Below are positions 59,101 through 63,385 of a stretch of 64,000 nucleotides of DNA, one piece after another. The stretch lies in assembly GCA_959347315.1 (NCBI GenBank), contig OY365806.1:34781445-34845444 (forward strand), read 5' to 3'. Source of the DNA: Bimastos eiseni (Eukaryota; Annelida; Clitellata; Crassiclitellata; Lumbricidae). Position numbers and translations under genes: made by a program. How positions within the stretch are numbered: position 1 is the first letter of the stretch; each line of letters begins with the position of its first letter. The notes beneath the pieces were generated by a model. It saw only the letters and a list, made by a program, of their open reading frames with translations. It did no database searches and was not told the origin of the DNA.

Positions 59101-60400
59101 ATGATCTGCTTGATGTGAGTCTCAATGAAAATGATCAAAGTAGTCAGTAAGCATGCAGTCCAATGCATTTGCCACAAAGAATATATGATAGCTGAATAAA
59201 CTGATGATAAGAAATAAAAGATATTAAGTCATCCAGAGATATTTGGAATGCATCTCAGATTAAAATAGAATGACTCACATATAATGCAACGCTTTAGAAG
59301 TTGATAAATTAAGTCTGTGTGTTAATATGCCTATGCATCCATCAGTATTTGCATGTGTGTGCTTGTGTGAGCGTGCATGTGTGTGGAGAGATATAATGCT
59401 ATTTGACTACCCAAGAGCTCTGCTTATTCTAAACAAAGAGTAAAATAATTGCAAAGAATGAGTATTATGTGGCTTCCTCTTTATTGTTGTCTAAAGTCTT
59501 GCTTTCCACAACTACACATTGATCTCAGAATGGCCCTTGAAATCCAATGCTTTCGTCTGAATTCTTCATCCTCTGCATTACTGCCAAAAATAAACAGTAA
59601 ATAAATATATATCAGCCAAATGAGGCAAGTAGTGAAAAACTAGCAAGTGAATTATGGCTTTTTGGAAAGGGTCGAGTTCTTTCATCGGGAAATCCACCAT
59701 TTGATTAGTGATTTCTAAAAACGTTAAATATTGTTTTAAAATGGAGTTTGGAAATTATTCTGGATAAAGTTCCATAAATTATTGTGCCATCTATATATTA
59801 GGCTTATTGAGAAAATGATCTGACAAAATGCAGGAAATTCTAATATCAAAGTGGAAAATAATTTAGATTTGTTAAGAATGTCTAAGGAAATTATGCAGAC
59901 TTCTGACTACATTACTGGTAACATTTATATTTTGTTCACAAAATACACGCTTGCTCACCATCTCAATTGTACTCCCCATAGAGCTCCATCTCCTACTTAG
60001 GAACTCCTCATCTTCATTTTACACCTCTCTGAAAACTCCTTTTCAGTAGCGGTTAGGATGGGTAGTAATCTTGAAGGGGTGCTATATCCAATATTTATGA
60101 GTGATTGATTGATTGATTTCCTAAAACTTATATAGAGAATAGCAGAATGAGGTGTAAGGTAATTACATCATTTAGCTTCCTAACACCTATGCCTGACTTC
60201 AAACCACAACTTGGAGTACAGTTTTAGTTCTCATGCTTGATGGTTTCAGTTGAGCAAAGCACGTTTTGAAATGGATCCTGTCAGCGGGTTGCTTCGTCTG
60301 CCACGGGTTGCTCTGTCTGATGAGGGTAACTATGCCTGTGTTGTCAACACAACAGGGCATTCGGTTGCTGTGTCTACCAACGCCCACCTCTACGTTGAAA
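16544..60400 (+). CDS. PTK7: PTK7-like pseudokinase receptor, signal peptide and Ig1-Ig5 in 10 exons (gene-level entry; 3' end outside window)
   Basis: PTK7 (CCK4; off-track in flies) is a single-pass membrane protein with seven Ig domains and a catalytically poor kinase domain. It acts as a Wnt and planar-cell-polarity co-receptor. Exons: 16544-16643, 24401-24697, 36815-36953, 39392-39540, 42807-42963, 47881-48011, 53885-54008, 58352-58548, 58978-59114, 60250-60400, together 1582 nt (527 residues plus one base). All phases match. Each Ig domain has its two Cys and central Trp. Specific PTK7 signatures are WTLNGKQV-x-RRFQDDSDL with DRIQDSGSFRCVA in Ig1, WIDEQAEVQL at the Ig1-Ig2 join, YRNGTLVV and GLTKRGPAQ in Ig3, FEPKPTV and PRGLPQPTLRW in Ig4. 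The exon layout is one exon for Ig1 and two each for Ig2-Ig5. The assignment rests on residue-level similarity to vertebrate PTK7 recalled from knowledge; the kinase region is not visible here. Confidence 0.93.
18382..18581. other. Assembly gap of 200 N
   Basis: A run of exactly 200 unknown bases. The round length suggests a scaffolding gap of nominal or estimated size. It sits inside intron 1 of the PTK7-like gene. Confidence 0.99.
19092..19174. repeat. 41-bp tandem duplication
   Basis: The segment starting catgcttcat and ending ctggctcaggt (19092-19132) is repeated at once (19133-19174) with one inserted c. Confidence 0.9.
19365..19612. repeat. Imperfect ATC/CAT repeat tract
   Basis: Long stretch of catcatcatc triplets with gttgtc interruptions, followed by a tatcaccttt repeat at about 19545-19610. 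Apparent poly-His and poly-Asp ORFs here are artefacts. Confidence 0.85.
20079..20130. repeat. Short tandem duplication
   Basis: The phrase ctgaccattgctggaca occurs twice about 31 bases apart. Confidence 0.75.
20349..20573 (+). mobile_element. tRNA-derived SINE, family 1, copy 2 (best preserved)
   Basis: A tRNA-like head, with tggtggctgattg at its start and a B-box-like gttcgaccc (20419-20427), is followed by the family body: agggatcttgagcaagtcct at 20451-20470, cagttgcgccg, cgtgtgcac, then a gcgatatcaaat end (20562-20573). The same order is found at 5556-5750 and, body only, at 57189-57300. An AT-rich tail (ttattattg) follows. The head also contains cagtggactcgaaa, which resembles a tRNA anticodon-stem region. 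Confidence 0.72.
21364..21392. repeat. (AT)n microsatellite
   Basis: Pure at dinucleotide run at about 21373-21390 flanked by aaacaaac. Confidence 0.9.
21515..21625. repeat. Imperfect (ACAG)n repeat
   Basis: Clusters of gacagacagacag with interruptions from about 21515 to 21625. Confidence 0.8.
21762..21797. repeat. (GT)n microsatellite
   Basis: gt dinucleotide run with a single gc interruption. Confidence 0.9.
22246..22330. repeat. (AT)n run followed by a 15-bp minisatellite
   Basis: An (AT)n run leads into 4.7 copies of the unit atatatgttaagtgt at 22261-22330. The unit length is a multiple of three, which creates a fortuitous ORF. Confidence 0.92.
23610..23800 (+). pseudogene. Decayed LINE reverse transcriptase fragment
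   Basis: One frame reads EEQAGLRP (about 23632-23655) and, after a frameshift, another reads FINFIDFEQAFN (about 23733-23768). These are the QAGFRPG and INFIDFEKAFD motifs of RTE/CR1-like reverse transcriptases, at the correct relative spacing. The sequence between is scrambled by indels. Confidence 0.65.
24401..24697 (+). CDS. PTK7: PTK7-like exon 2: Ig domain 1
   Basis: Acceptor ttagcttcag, donor t|gtaagt; phase 1 in and out. It encodes the whole first Ig domain: VEGGEVRLRCDVSS (first Cys), AFYWTLNGKQV (Trp), RRFQDDSDLRILRADRIQD and SGSFRCVATNVSTG (second Cys, with an NVS sequon). Vertebrate PTK7 Ig1 has the equivalent VYWLLDGAPV-x-ERRF and DRLQDSGTFQCVA. Confidence 0.95.
25180..25700. promoter_or_regulatory. 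CpG-richer island in intron 2, candidate regulatory region
   Basis: Compared with the AT-rich surroundings this stretch has many CpG (for example gcgacgatactctcgcccc, gcgctcgagtgtcacggatc). Reading frames are open on both strands but lack family resemblance or splice structure. Regulatory function is a guess from composition only. Confidence 0.25.
25840..26045. repeat. Imperfect CATT/ATCC repeat
   Basis: Runs of cattcattc-like and atccatccacc-like tetramers with many interruptions. Confidence 0.6.
27560..28110. promoter_or_regulatory. CpG-richer stretch in intron 2
   Basis: Moderately CpG-rich, with a short ORF from 27800 (begins MAEAAEKDEATVGGFHYPPT, 41 codons, ends tga). There is no sign of splicing to known exons. 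It could be a regulatory element or an alternative first exon; evidence is weak. Confidence 0.2.
28920..28985. repeat. GGT/GAT/GAC triplet repeat
   Basis: ggtggtggtgatgatgatga followed by gacgacgacgatgatgatgg. Confidence 0.85.
29405..29670 (-). mobile_element. tRNA-derived SINE, family 2 (minus strand), with head and tail
   Basis: On the - strand, an A-box-like tggtgatcaagtg (about 29655-29668) and a B-box ggttcaaatc (29613-29622) are spaced as in a tRNA. A body with cagggcagacatttgggtgg follows, then the box ctaacacttcatacccatgg at 29410-29429. The same box recurs at 2337, 41096, 47461 and 57494. The tandem ggtttggtgtactcatg duplication at 29510-29558 lies inside it. Confidence 0.5.
30303..30620. 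repeat. Two copies of a ~95-bp block, each followed by GTAT repeats
   Basis: A block with cagtgatgaaatctgagaat and gggtcaaagataaaaggaaag (30310-30375) recurs as cagtgatgaaatccgagagg and aggtcaaaggtgaaagtaaag (30460-30505). Both run through tttcgttgcat and are followed by gtatgtatg runs (30380-30410 and 30534-30615). They look like two 3' ends of one element family with a tetranucleotide tail, or a local duplication. Confidence 0.75.
32345..32880. repeat. Degenerate tandem array with an inverted copy
   Basis: From about 32365 to 32690 a unit of roughly 36-40 bp recurs about eight times in degenerate form (core aaatggaagctggattgatg, then aaaagaaatatgc). At about 32813-32876 the same unit appears in reverse orientation (cattgatccagcttcgattt, catcaacccagtttctac). 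The inverted ends resemble subterminal repeats of a DNA transposon or foldback element. No transposase seen. Confidence 0.7.
34885..35415 (-). pseudogene. CR1/L2-like LINE 3' end (RT C-terminus plus 3' tail)
   Basis: The - strand ORF 35415-35005 reads LDTSERVLNVAARLVA, APAYLQELCHPISTSSGRRP, LRSAVHGDLIVPFARTSIMQ and HRAFSVGMGSLELRSPP, the usual C-terminal tail of CR1/L2-type reverse transcriptases. The following 3' UTR (to about 34885) ends in a TTGA-type tail (plus-strand actcaatcaatc). Its last ~130 bp match 59983-60118 in the opposite orientation. The 5' part is truncated, as is usual for LINEs. Confidence 0.85.
36330..36430 (-). pseudogene. Small LINE RT fragment
   Basis: The - strand reads INHLQQFRMLSPNPQTPPHI, then TPVLKSLHWL, the HITPVLKSLHWLP motif region of L2/CR1-like RTs. 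It ends abruptly at 36330. Confidence 0.6.
36815..36953 (+). CDS. PTK7: PTK7-like exon 3: Ig domain 2, first half
   Basis: Acceptor gtttgcag; phase 1 in, phase 2 out. The joined codon gives WIDEQAEVQL, matching WIEAGPVVL right after Ig1 of vertebrate PTK7. Then come IVEGSEVTLKCQADGNPEPV and VEWFRNKIR. There is no usable GT donor where the protein should switch; the sequence cag|gcaagg at 36954 fits a GC donor and restores the phase to exon 4. Confidence 0.92.
36954..39391 (+). other. PTK7-like intron 3, apparent GC-AG intron
   Basis: It starts gcaagg after a cag exon end and finishes attaattttag. A gatgat/ggtggt tract occupies 38472-38750. About 38080-38400 is CpG-richer. No other gene seen. 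Confidence 0.75.
38472..38755. repeat. Imperfect GAT/GGT/AAT repeat tract
   Basis: About 280 bp of gatgatggtggtggtgatga-type sequence ending in aataataataat. It contains a local near-duplication (gatcatgatggtgataatga at about 38485 and 38568). Confidence 0.85.
39392..39540 (+). CDS. PTK7: PTK7-like exon 4: Ig domain 2, second half
   Basis: Acceptor attttag, donor g|gtaagt; phase 2 in, phase 1 out. It encodes RILSSDRIRFHKNRLKIIGS, then SDNGVYSCRARNMAGSTESF (second Cys), the equivalent of SGLYSCCAHSAFGQACSSQN in vertebrate Ig2. Confidence 0.94.
40391..40481. repeat. (ATCC/ATCT)n tetranucleotide repeat
   Basis: atccatccatctatccatcc-type tract. Confidence 0.85.
41096..41200 (-). repeat. Family-2 dispersed repeat fragment
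   Basis: Box agctatgggtattaagtgtc (41096-41115) followed by acttcatgtttctttttcc and ggccagtcctaccccttgcc, paralleling the 29.4-kb copy (ggccattcctgtcccatctt). Confidence 0.5.
42540..42626. repeat. (CATA)n then (CA)n microsatellite
   Basis: About nine catacata tetramers at 42543-42578, then about 15 ca dinucleotides. Confidence 0.93.
42807..42963 (+). CDS. PTK7: PTK7-like exon 5: Ig domain 3, first half
   Basis: Acceptor ccgttgttag, donor aa|gtaagc; phase 1 in, phase 2 out. It encodes GLETARLNVETFTRLLVAKK, then GTQAQLHCEYANAVNTEWYV, matching FARVVLAPQDVVVARYEEAM and FHCQFSAQPPPSLQWLFEDE of vertebrate Ig3. Confidence 0.93.
43330..43452 (-). mobile_element. tRNA-derived SINE head (minus strand)
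   Basis: On the - strand an A-box tggtctaatgg (43432-43442) and a B-box ggttcaaatcc (43389-43399) lie 32 bases apart, as in a tRNA gene or tRNA-derived SINE. There is no complete cloverleaf, and the sequence continues into a body with agctttctgtcgtaattctg that is echoed near 42390 (acaacagaaagct on the + strand). Confidence 0.6.
43452..43735. promoter_or_regulatory. Candidate intronic regulatory element
   Basis: A CpG-containing block with homeodomain-like cores (gctaattaagcg at about 43657, gataattaaacg at about 43538) and ttgatcaaatgacagg (about 43710), which resembles combined TCF/Pbx-Meis-type sites. Motif matches this short are common by chance, so this is only a candidate. Confidence 0.25.
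43745..44095. repeat. Pyrimidine-rich tract with TCTG and CTCTTT repeats
   Basis: About 350 bp that is mostly C/T, with ctgtctgtctgtctgt near 43837. Translated frames in this stretch are low-complexity artefacts. Confidence 0.8.
44766..45025. repeat. ~130-bp block in tandem duplicate, third copy at 55.7 kb
   Basis: Unit 1 is 44766-44894 and unit 2 is 44895-45025. Both start gaaaggaggc, contain ccagtcccaagcctgg-like sequence plus aaaggagga, then caccaaatcatctt and cggtgtcatt-like ends. The start of a third unit (gaaaggaggcagtgg) follows at 45026. A diverged copy is at 55744-55862. Confidence 0.85.
45068..45180 (-). repeat. Weak family-2 repeat fragment
   Basis: gtgagtctgaagtgctaaca followed by ggcactggccagtcttttc parallels the box-plus-ggccagtcct order of the 29.4- and 41.1-kb copies, but with more divergence. 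Confidence 0.3.
46189..46342. repeat. GACA/GATA/GA microsatellite cluster
   Basis: agacagacagacagag then gatagatagatagatag and gagagagaga tracts, about 150 bp in total. Confidence 0.93.
47461..47495 (+). repeat. Family-2 repeat box (plus orientation)
   Basis: taatacttatgatacccaca followed by gctgcctctg mirrors the reverse complement of the 29.4-kb box (cttcatacccatggctgcct). Confidence 0.35.
47510..47800. repeat. Long C/T-rich tract upstream of exon 6 acceptor
   Basis: Almost entirely cct/ctt/tct sequence (for example tcctccttctcctcctccg). It ends about 80 bases before the Ig3b acceptor. A 145-codon ORF across it (47497-47934) is an artefact that runs into the real exon in the wrong frame context. 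Confidence 0.8.
47881..48011 (+). CDS. PTK7: PTK7-like exon 6: Ig domain 3, second half
   Basis: Acceptor ccttgttcag, donor t|gtaagt; phase 2 in, phase 1 out. It encodes KYLLYRNGTLVVNDIQSNDS, then GVYRCLGLTKRGPAQNF and AAELLLA. Vertebrate Ig3 has ANGSLLLTQVRPRNAGIYRC and GQGQRGPPIILEATLHLA. The R-G-P after the Cys strand is a PTK7-specific touch. NGT and NDS are possible glycosylation sites. Confidence 0.94.
48831..48998. repeat. Duplicated block with GA microsatellites
   Basis: actgaagtcacctaatcaat at 48841-48860 recurs at 48957-48976, each time followed by ca and a gagagaga run. The copies are 116 bases apart. Confidence 0.9.
49310..49420. repeat. GA-rich microsatellite
   Basis: gagagagagaga tracts with gaaaga and gacaga interruptions. 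Confidence 0.88.
49921..49970. repeat. 15-bp tandem repeat, 3.3 copies
   Basis: Unit cagtggtatgggaaa, perfect over three copies. Confidence 0.93.
50648..52340. repeat. Large minisatellite, 30-bp unit, about 1.7 kb
   Basis: Roughly 55-65 head-to-tail units. The main unit is 30 bp with the core aggtcagtatattatata followed by cagaactatact. Variants include acgtcagtgt in some units and, beyond about 51590, mixed 24-bp units that lack the ttatat hexamer (for example gactagggcagtatataca). The first ten or so units alternate variants in blocks, a sign of higher-order duplication. Because 30 is a multiple of three, a 148-codon ORF (50600-51046) with a repeating decapeptide appears; I take it as fortuitous. 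The array is intronic. Confidence 0.95.
53606..53701. repeat. 16-bp tandem repeat, six copies
   Basis: Unit cctcttccctctttca, four perfect copies followed by two variants (catgca, catccg ends). It lies about 180 bases before the Ig4a acceptor. Confidence 0.93.
53885..54008 (+). CDS. PTK7: PTK7-like exon 7: Ig domain 4, first half
   Basis: Acceptor ctgatgacag, donor ag|gtatac; phase 1 in, phase 2 out. It encodes YLDELTFSSFEPKPTVPAVV, then VNSRFEVLCRLPRGLPQPTL plus R. The vertebrate counterpart is IEDMPLFEPRVFTAGSEERV with TCLPPKGLPEPSVWW. The P-G-L-P-x-P motif is typical of PTK7 Ig4. Confidence 0.94.
54296..54352. repeat. CAT/CGT triplet repeat
   Basis: catcatcatcatcgtcgtcg-type tract with minor interruptions. 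Confidence 0.9.
54848..55160. repeat. Microsatellite cluster: GACA, CA and TA
   Basis: gacagacagacag at about 54848-54882, (CA)n at about 54975-55026 and (TA)n at about 55121-55153, with tatatgcata-like sequence continuing to about 55470. Confidence 0.9.
55744..55862. repeat. Third, dispersed copy of the 130-bp block
   Basis: Contains ggtgccagtcccaagcctgg at about 55775-55794, then ataaaggaggaggg and a cacagtgtc end, in the same order as the tandem pair at 44766-45025, 11 kb away. Confidence 0.8.
56076..56112. repeat. (AT)n microsatellite
   Basis: ta dinucleotide run of about 30 bases. Confidence 0.93.
56155..56480. repeat. Probable interspersed repeat 3' end, unclassified
   Basis: It starts atttattaatttgtatagcg and cgccgctcgtag, wording common at 3' ends of LINE/SINE elements, and runs through cccagggggccacgg-like sequence to gagctaagttttcagtttgg. 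No second copy was found in the window, so this is a weak call. Confidence 0.3.
56936..57020. repeat. Imperfect ~21-bp tandem repeat
   Basis: tctctcttatggacctctag-like units, three to four copies. Confidence 0.75.
57189..57300 (+). mobile_element. tRNA-derived SINE, family 1, copy 3 (body only)
   Basis: agggatcttgagccagtcct, then acagttgctcgg, cagtgcac and gatgcaatatcaata keep the order of the 5.6- and 20.4-kb copies. The tRNA-like head is missing or unrecognisable. Confidence 0.6.
57480..57530 (+). repeat. Family-2 repeat box (plus orientation)
   Basis: gaagttgctaatacttcatg then cttataatgg parallels gaaatcgctaacacttcata then cccatgg of the 29.4-kb copy read on its own strand. Confidence 0.4.
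58352..58548 (+). CDS. PTK7: PTK7-like exon 8: Ig domain 4, second half
   Basis: Acceptor gattttcag, donor g|gttggt (weak); phase 2 in, phase 1 out. The joined codon gives RWVGPG with the domain Trp. Then come VRASDGTLTISNAEESDTGN and YTCIAQNLAGTTNKSI. Vertebrate Ig4 has ELVLANIAESDAGVYTCHAA and NLAGQRRQDV. The insert between Trp and the second Cys is longer than in vertebrates. Confidence 0.93.
58549..58977 (+). other. PTK7-like intron 8
   Basis: AT-rich intron of 429 bases between the Ig4b and Ig5a exons. No features recognised. Confidence 0.7.
58978..59114 (+). CDS. PTK7: PTK7-like exon 9: Ig domain 5, first half
   Basis: Acceptor ttgaatccag, donor gat|gtgagt; phase 1 in, phase 0 out. 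It encodes VPPIIVRPPLSIRVTEDDPA, then SFDCKVHGTPFPVTKISWMF and DDDLLD. Vertebrate Ig5 starts VPSWLKKPQDSQLEEGKPGY with LDCLTQATPKPTVVWYRN. Confidence 0.93.
59115..60249 (+). other. PTK7-like intron 9, with a LINE 3' end
   Basis: 1135 bases. The last part holds a LINE 3' terminal fragment (59983-60118). The rest is AT-rich. Confidence 0.65.
59983..60118 (+). mobile_element. LINE 3' terminal fragment with TGAT-type tail
   Basis: Contains ggaactcctcatcttcattt, tacacctctctgaaaact, ttttcag-x-agcggttagg and a ggtgctatat end followed by gattgattgattgat. The reverse complement of 34885-35030 shows the same string of words (ggaactcctcatcttcattt, tacacttctctaaaaact, gcggttagg, ggcgctatat, gattgattga). 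It is thus the same LINE family, truncated to about 130 bp. Confidence 0.85.
60250..60400 (+). CDS. PTK7: PTK7-like exon 10: Ig domain 5, second half (last exon in window)
   Basis: Acceptor tggtttcag, donor a|gtgaga; phase 0 in, phase 1 out. It encodes LSKARFEMDPVSGLLRLPRV, then ALSDEGNYACVVNTTGHSVA (second Cys; NTT sequon) and HLYVES. Vertebrate Ig5 has SEDSRFEVFKNGTLRINSVE and WYRCMSSTPAGSIEAQARVQ. The next exon must enter in phase 1 with Ig6; I could not find it in the remaining 3.6 kb. Confidence 0.92.
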
Positions 60401-60941
60401 GTGAGATACCACGAATTCTATCTATAGACTCAACATTTCAGCTTGTGTGTTAGGAGAGGATGTAAGACGTGTGATACTAAGGTGTTTGCTTTCAGTCGAG
60501 TGAGGTCGAGAACTGTTGTTGTGGGTCAGTTTTTGATTAGTTTTTTGCTTTAAATGATGGATACCATTTGGTGCTTAATTTTGTTCAGAGGATGTTTAAC
60601 TTGAGACAACCTCGGTTCAAAGGATCACCTGCTTTATGGACACTAATTTTTACAGAAAATTATAGTTTGCAGATATAAAGAGAGCTCGTGTTACAGCATT
60701 TGCACGAATGAGAAGGAAGTGACGGATGGGGGGAGGGTGTGGGGTGAAGGGGGTAGCTTGAAATAGGTGTTTGGTTTATGACTGATCTCAAATTGCTTTG
60801 ATTCAATTTGCCACCTCTAGAAAGCCTAATCAGAATCTATACTCTAGCTTAAATAATGTTGGAATTCATTAGCGACATCAAGGAAAAAGCAGATCACTAG
60901 AAAAGATGATTGCATGCTGAGGTTTATAGACAGATAGATCC

Positions 60942-60942
60942 C

Positions 60943-60975
<33 letters not shown>

Positions 60976-60978
60976 ATA
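60942..60978. repeat. (TA)n microsatellite
   Basis: ta run with one ttta interruption. Confidence 0.9.
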
Positions 60979-63330
60979 CTGCATTGCTAAGGTTTCAGCT
61001 TGCTCATCGCTATAACATCCCTATGTCCGTTTCTTCATCCCAATAATTATAATGAAGAAGTAATATTATATTATAGATGCCTTATAGCTTGTTTCTCTGA
61101 TCACATTCTAGTCTAAGTGAAGTCTCTGTCTCTCTTTCTTTGTCTCTATCTATGTCTCTACTTATGTCTCTGTCTTTCTTTCTCTGTTTGTATGTCTGTC
61201 TGTCTTTTTCTCTTTCTGCGAATGGCTTAATTGTTCGGCCACACGTACTGGTAGGTCCTAATTGTGGATCTAATACTTAGCCACATTGCTCATACTCCAT
61301 GATAGGAAAGGCCGCCTTTATTGTTTGAAATGCGTGTTGGTCGTCGCCATCTTCTAATTCGTTGACTCGATAACTGAGCTGATCGTGTCTGATGCTCATT
61401 GCTTTCCTTGTCAGTGCATCCTTATCCTACGCGTTCTCTGTCTGCTCCTCTTGTTTAGTATCTCACACAGCCAACAGTTGAAAACTGTGACTGTTGACAG
61501 CAGGCAATTCGCTTGTTTATAACCAACCATGGAGTCATGTAATAGGACCTTGCTTTGAATTTGCTGGTTTTCAGAACTTTAATTGGTGAGAGGAGGGAGA
61601 TGGAAATGTTTGTATATGATGAGAGAGATGAAATTCTCAGCGCTCCTACCATCATCGCTGTTCGTTGGGCAGCGACGTTGGGGACTGAGATCGCACCTCC
61701 TGGTGAACATCATGTTGCTGGGGGGGAAGGGAGAGGGACGAGCGATCAACCGATGAGATTCGTTTCTGATTATTGGATTGATTGAAATCTAGTACATGTA
61801 TTTGTTTACTAATGTTTAGGAGCTATTAAAAACCAGTATCGTTACCTATACTTATATTCGGCTTTTCACCTCTCTCTGTTAGCCTAGGTTAGTTATTCTA
61901 CCTCTTGGAAGTTGTTCAGAATACTGCAGATCTAGCAGATGTTGATTGTGGTTGAAAAGGACACATTCAGATTTCTATGAATGCTTATAACTGACAGCTT
62001 GAAATGGATAGATCTATTCCAGATACAATAAACACCATAGAACAGTTTGACGTAGATAGCTGTATAAATTGCTTTACCTGCAATAAGCCAGGTCCTGGTT
62101 ATAAATCACTTTCCGATGTCATATTCAGTAGGTATGTTGTTAAGATGTGTGGCGGAAAAGCACAGTGGGTGGGTCAGCACAGTGGGTGGATCATTGCTCG
62201 CCTGCCTAGGCAGTAAAACAGCGACCTCTTGTACAAACGAGAGGTAGCTTTTTATATTTAGTTGAATGGAGACTGCCAAAGCGGTTGAAAATGACGCCCC
62301 ATGGGTGACGGCATCAAATCCAGTAGATACTCATAATCATTATTTCAAGATTTCTACTGTACCCCAGTATCCATAAAAGGAAGTTGCATTAACCAGCTTA
62401 TTTAAAAGCATACAATAAAGACAATATCAATGAGCAAGCAAATCGAAAATTGGTTCCAGGTCATGATGAAAGGACCAGTCAACATTAATTAGGAGACAAA
62501 ATATTTTATGGTCCTTAATAGATTACAGAACTTTCCATTAGTAAATAATTAATGACTGGGTGAAGTAAACTCAGCAGCAACTGATGTGTTAAACGGTAAC
62601 AGTGCATTATCTCTTCTTGCAAATTACAGTTAGATTATATACCAGTAGCAGCAATTCGAGTTACACGACTTCACACCCAGTTCAATCAAAGCAATCATAT
62701 GTCAAGTGATTTGTACAGATAATTGAGCATCTGGATGCTCTAATTAATTCCTTCTGATGTTTAACTTCTTTCCCTATTTTTTGTCAGTCTGTTTTTGATC
62801 TTGTGCAGGCAAGAAATGTTTCTTTTAACTTGGTACAAAACATACAACATTAATTAATTTGGTTTGTAGTATCAATATAATTGATCCAGCATTATTTTCA
62901 TCTTTGTTGCAGGGTCAAGAGCCTCAAGCAGTAGGCCTATGGTGGGACACCATGCAGGGTTTTCAATTTCACTATGAAATTAGTCATCATAGGATTTATT
63001 AAAAAAACTGTTTTCATTTTCAAATGAATGCCTAATAATGGATCACACGTTTTTGCTGCTTGGAGCATTAACTGCAGAATTTGCAACATCCGTATGGCAC
63101 ACCATTTTTCTACCCAATTACTTTCTTTCTTCACCTTATACACCGTTATTTGTCAATGTTCTGACGTGCAAGTGGTTCAAATTCAAGGCACTCCTACAAT
63201 CCTGTCTCTTGTCTATCATAGTGTAGTTGCCGAAACTGTTGTTAAGATGGCAGAGTGGCTAAAAAAACAAGTGATACCAGAAGCCCGCATTTAAAGGACA
63301 TTATAGTTGAAGAGAGATGCTCAATCGAAT

Positions 63331-63385
63331 ACCCATTAACCCCTCCCCATTAACCCTTCCCAATTAACCCCTTCCCAATTGGTGC
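63331..63385. repeat. Short tandem repeat of cccattaacccc-like units
   Basis: Three to four degenerate units of about 16 bp (cccattaacccctcc, cccattaacccttcc, caattaaccccttcc). Confidence 0.8.

Noticed and set aside
62880..62935. Ig6 exon candidate after ttgttgcag at about 62912
   Set aside because: The frame closes within a few codons (taggcc) and the residues do not resemble an Ig domain.
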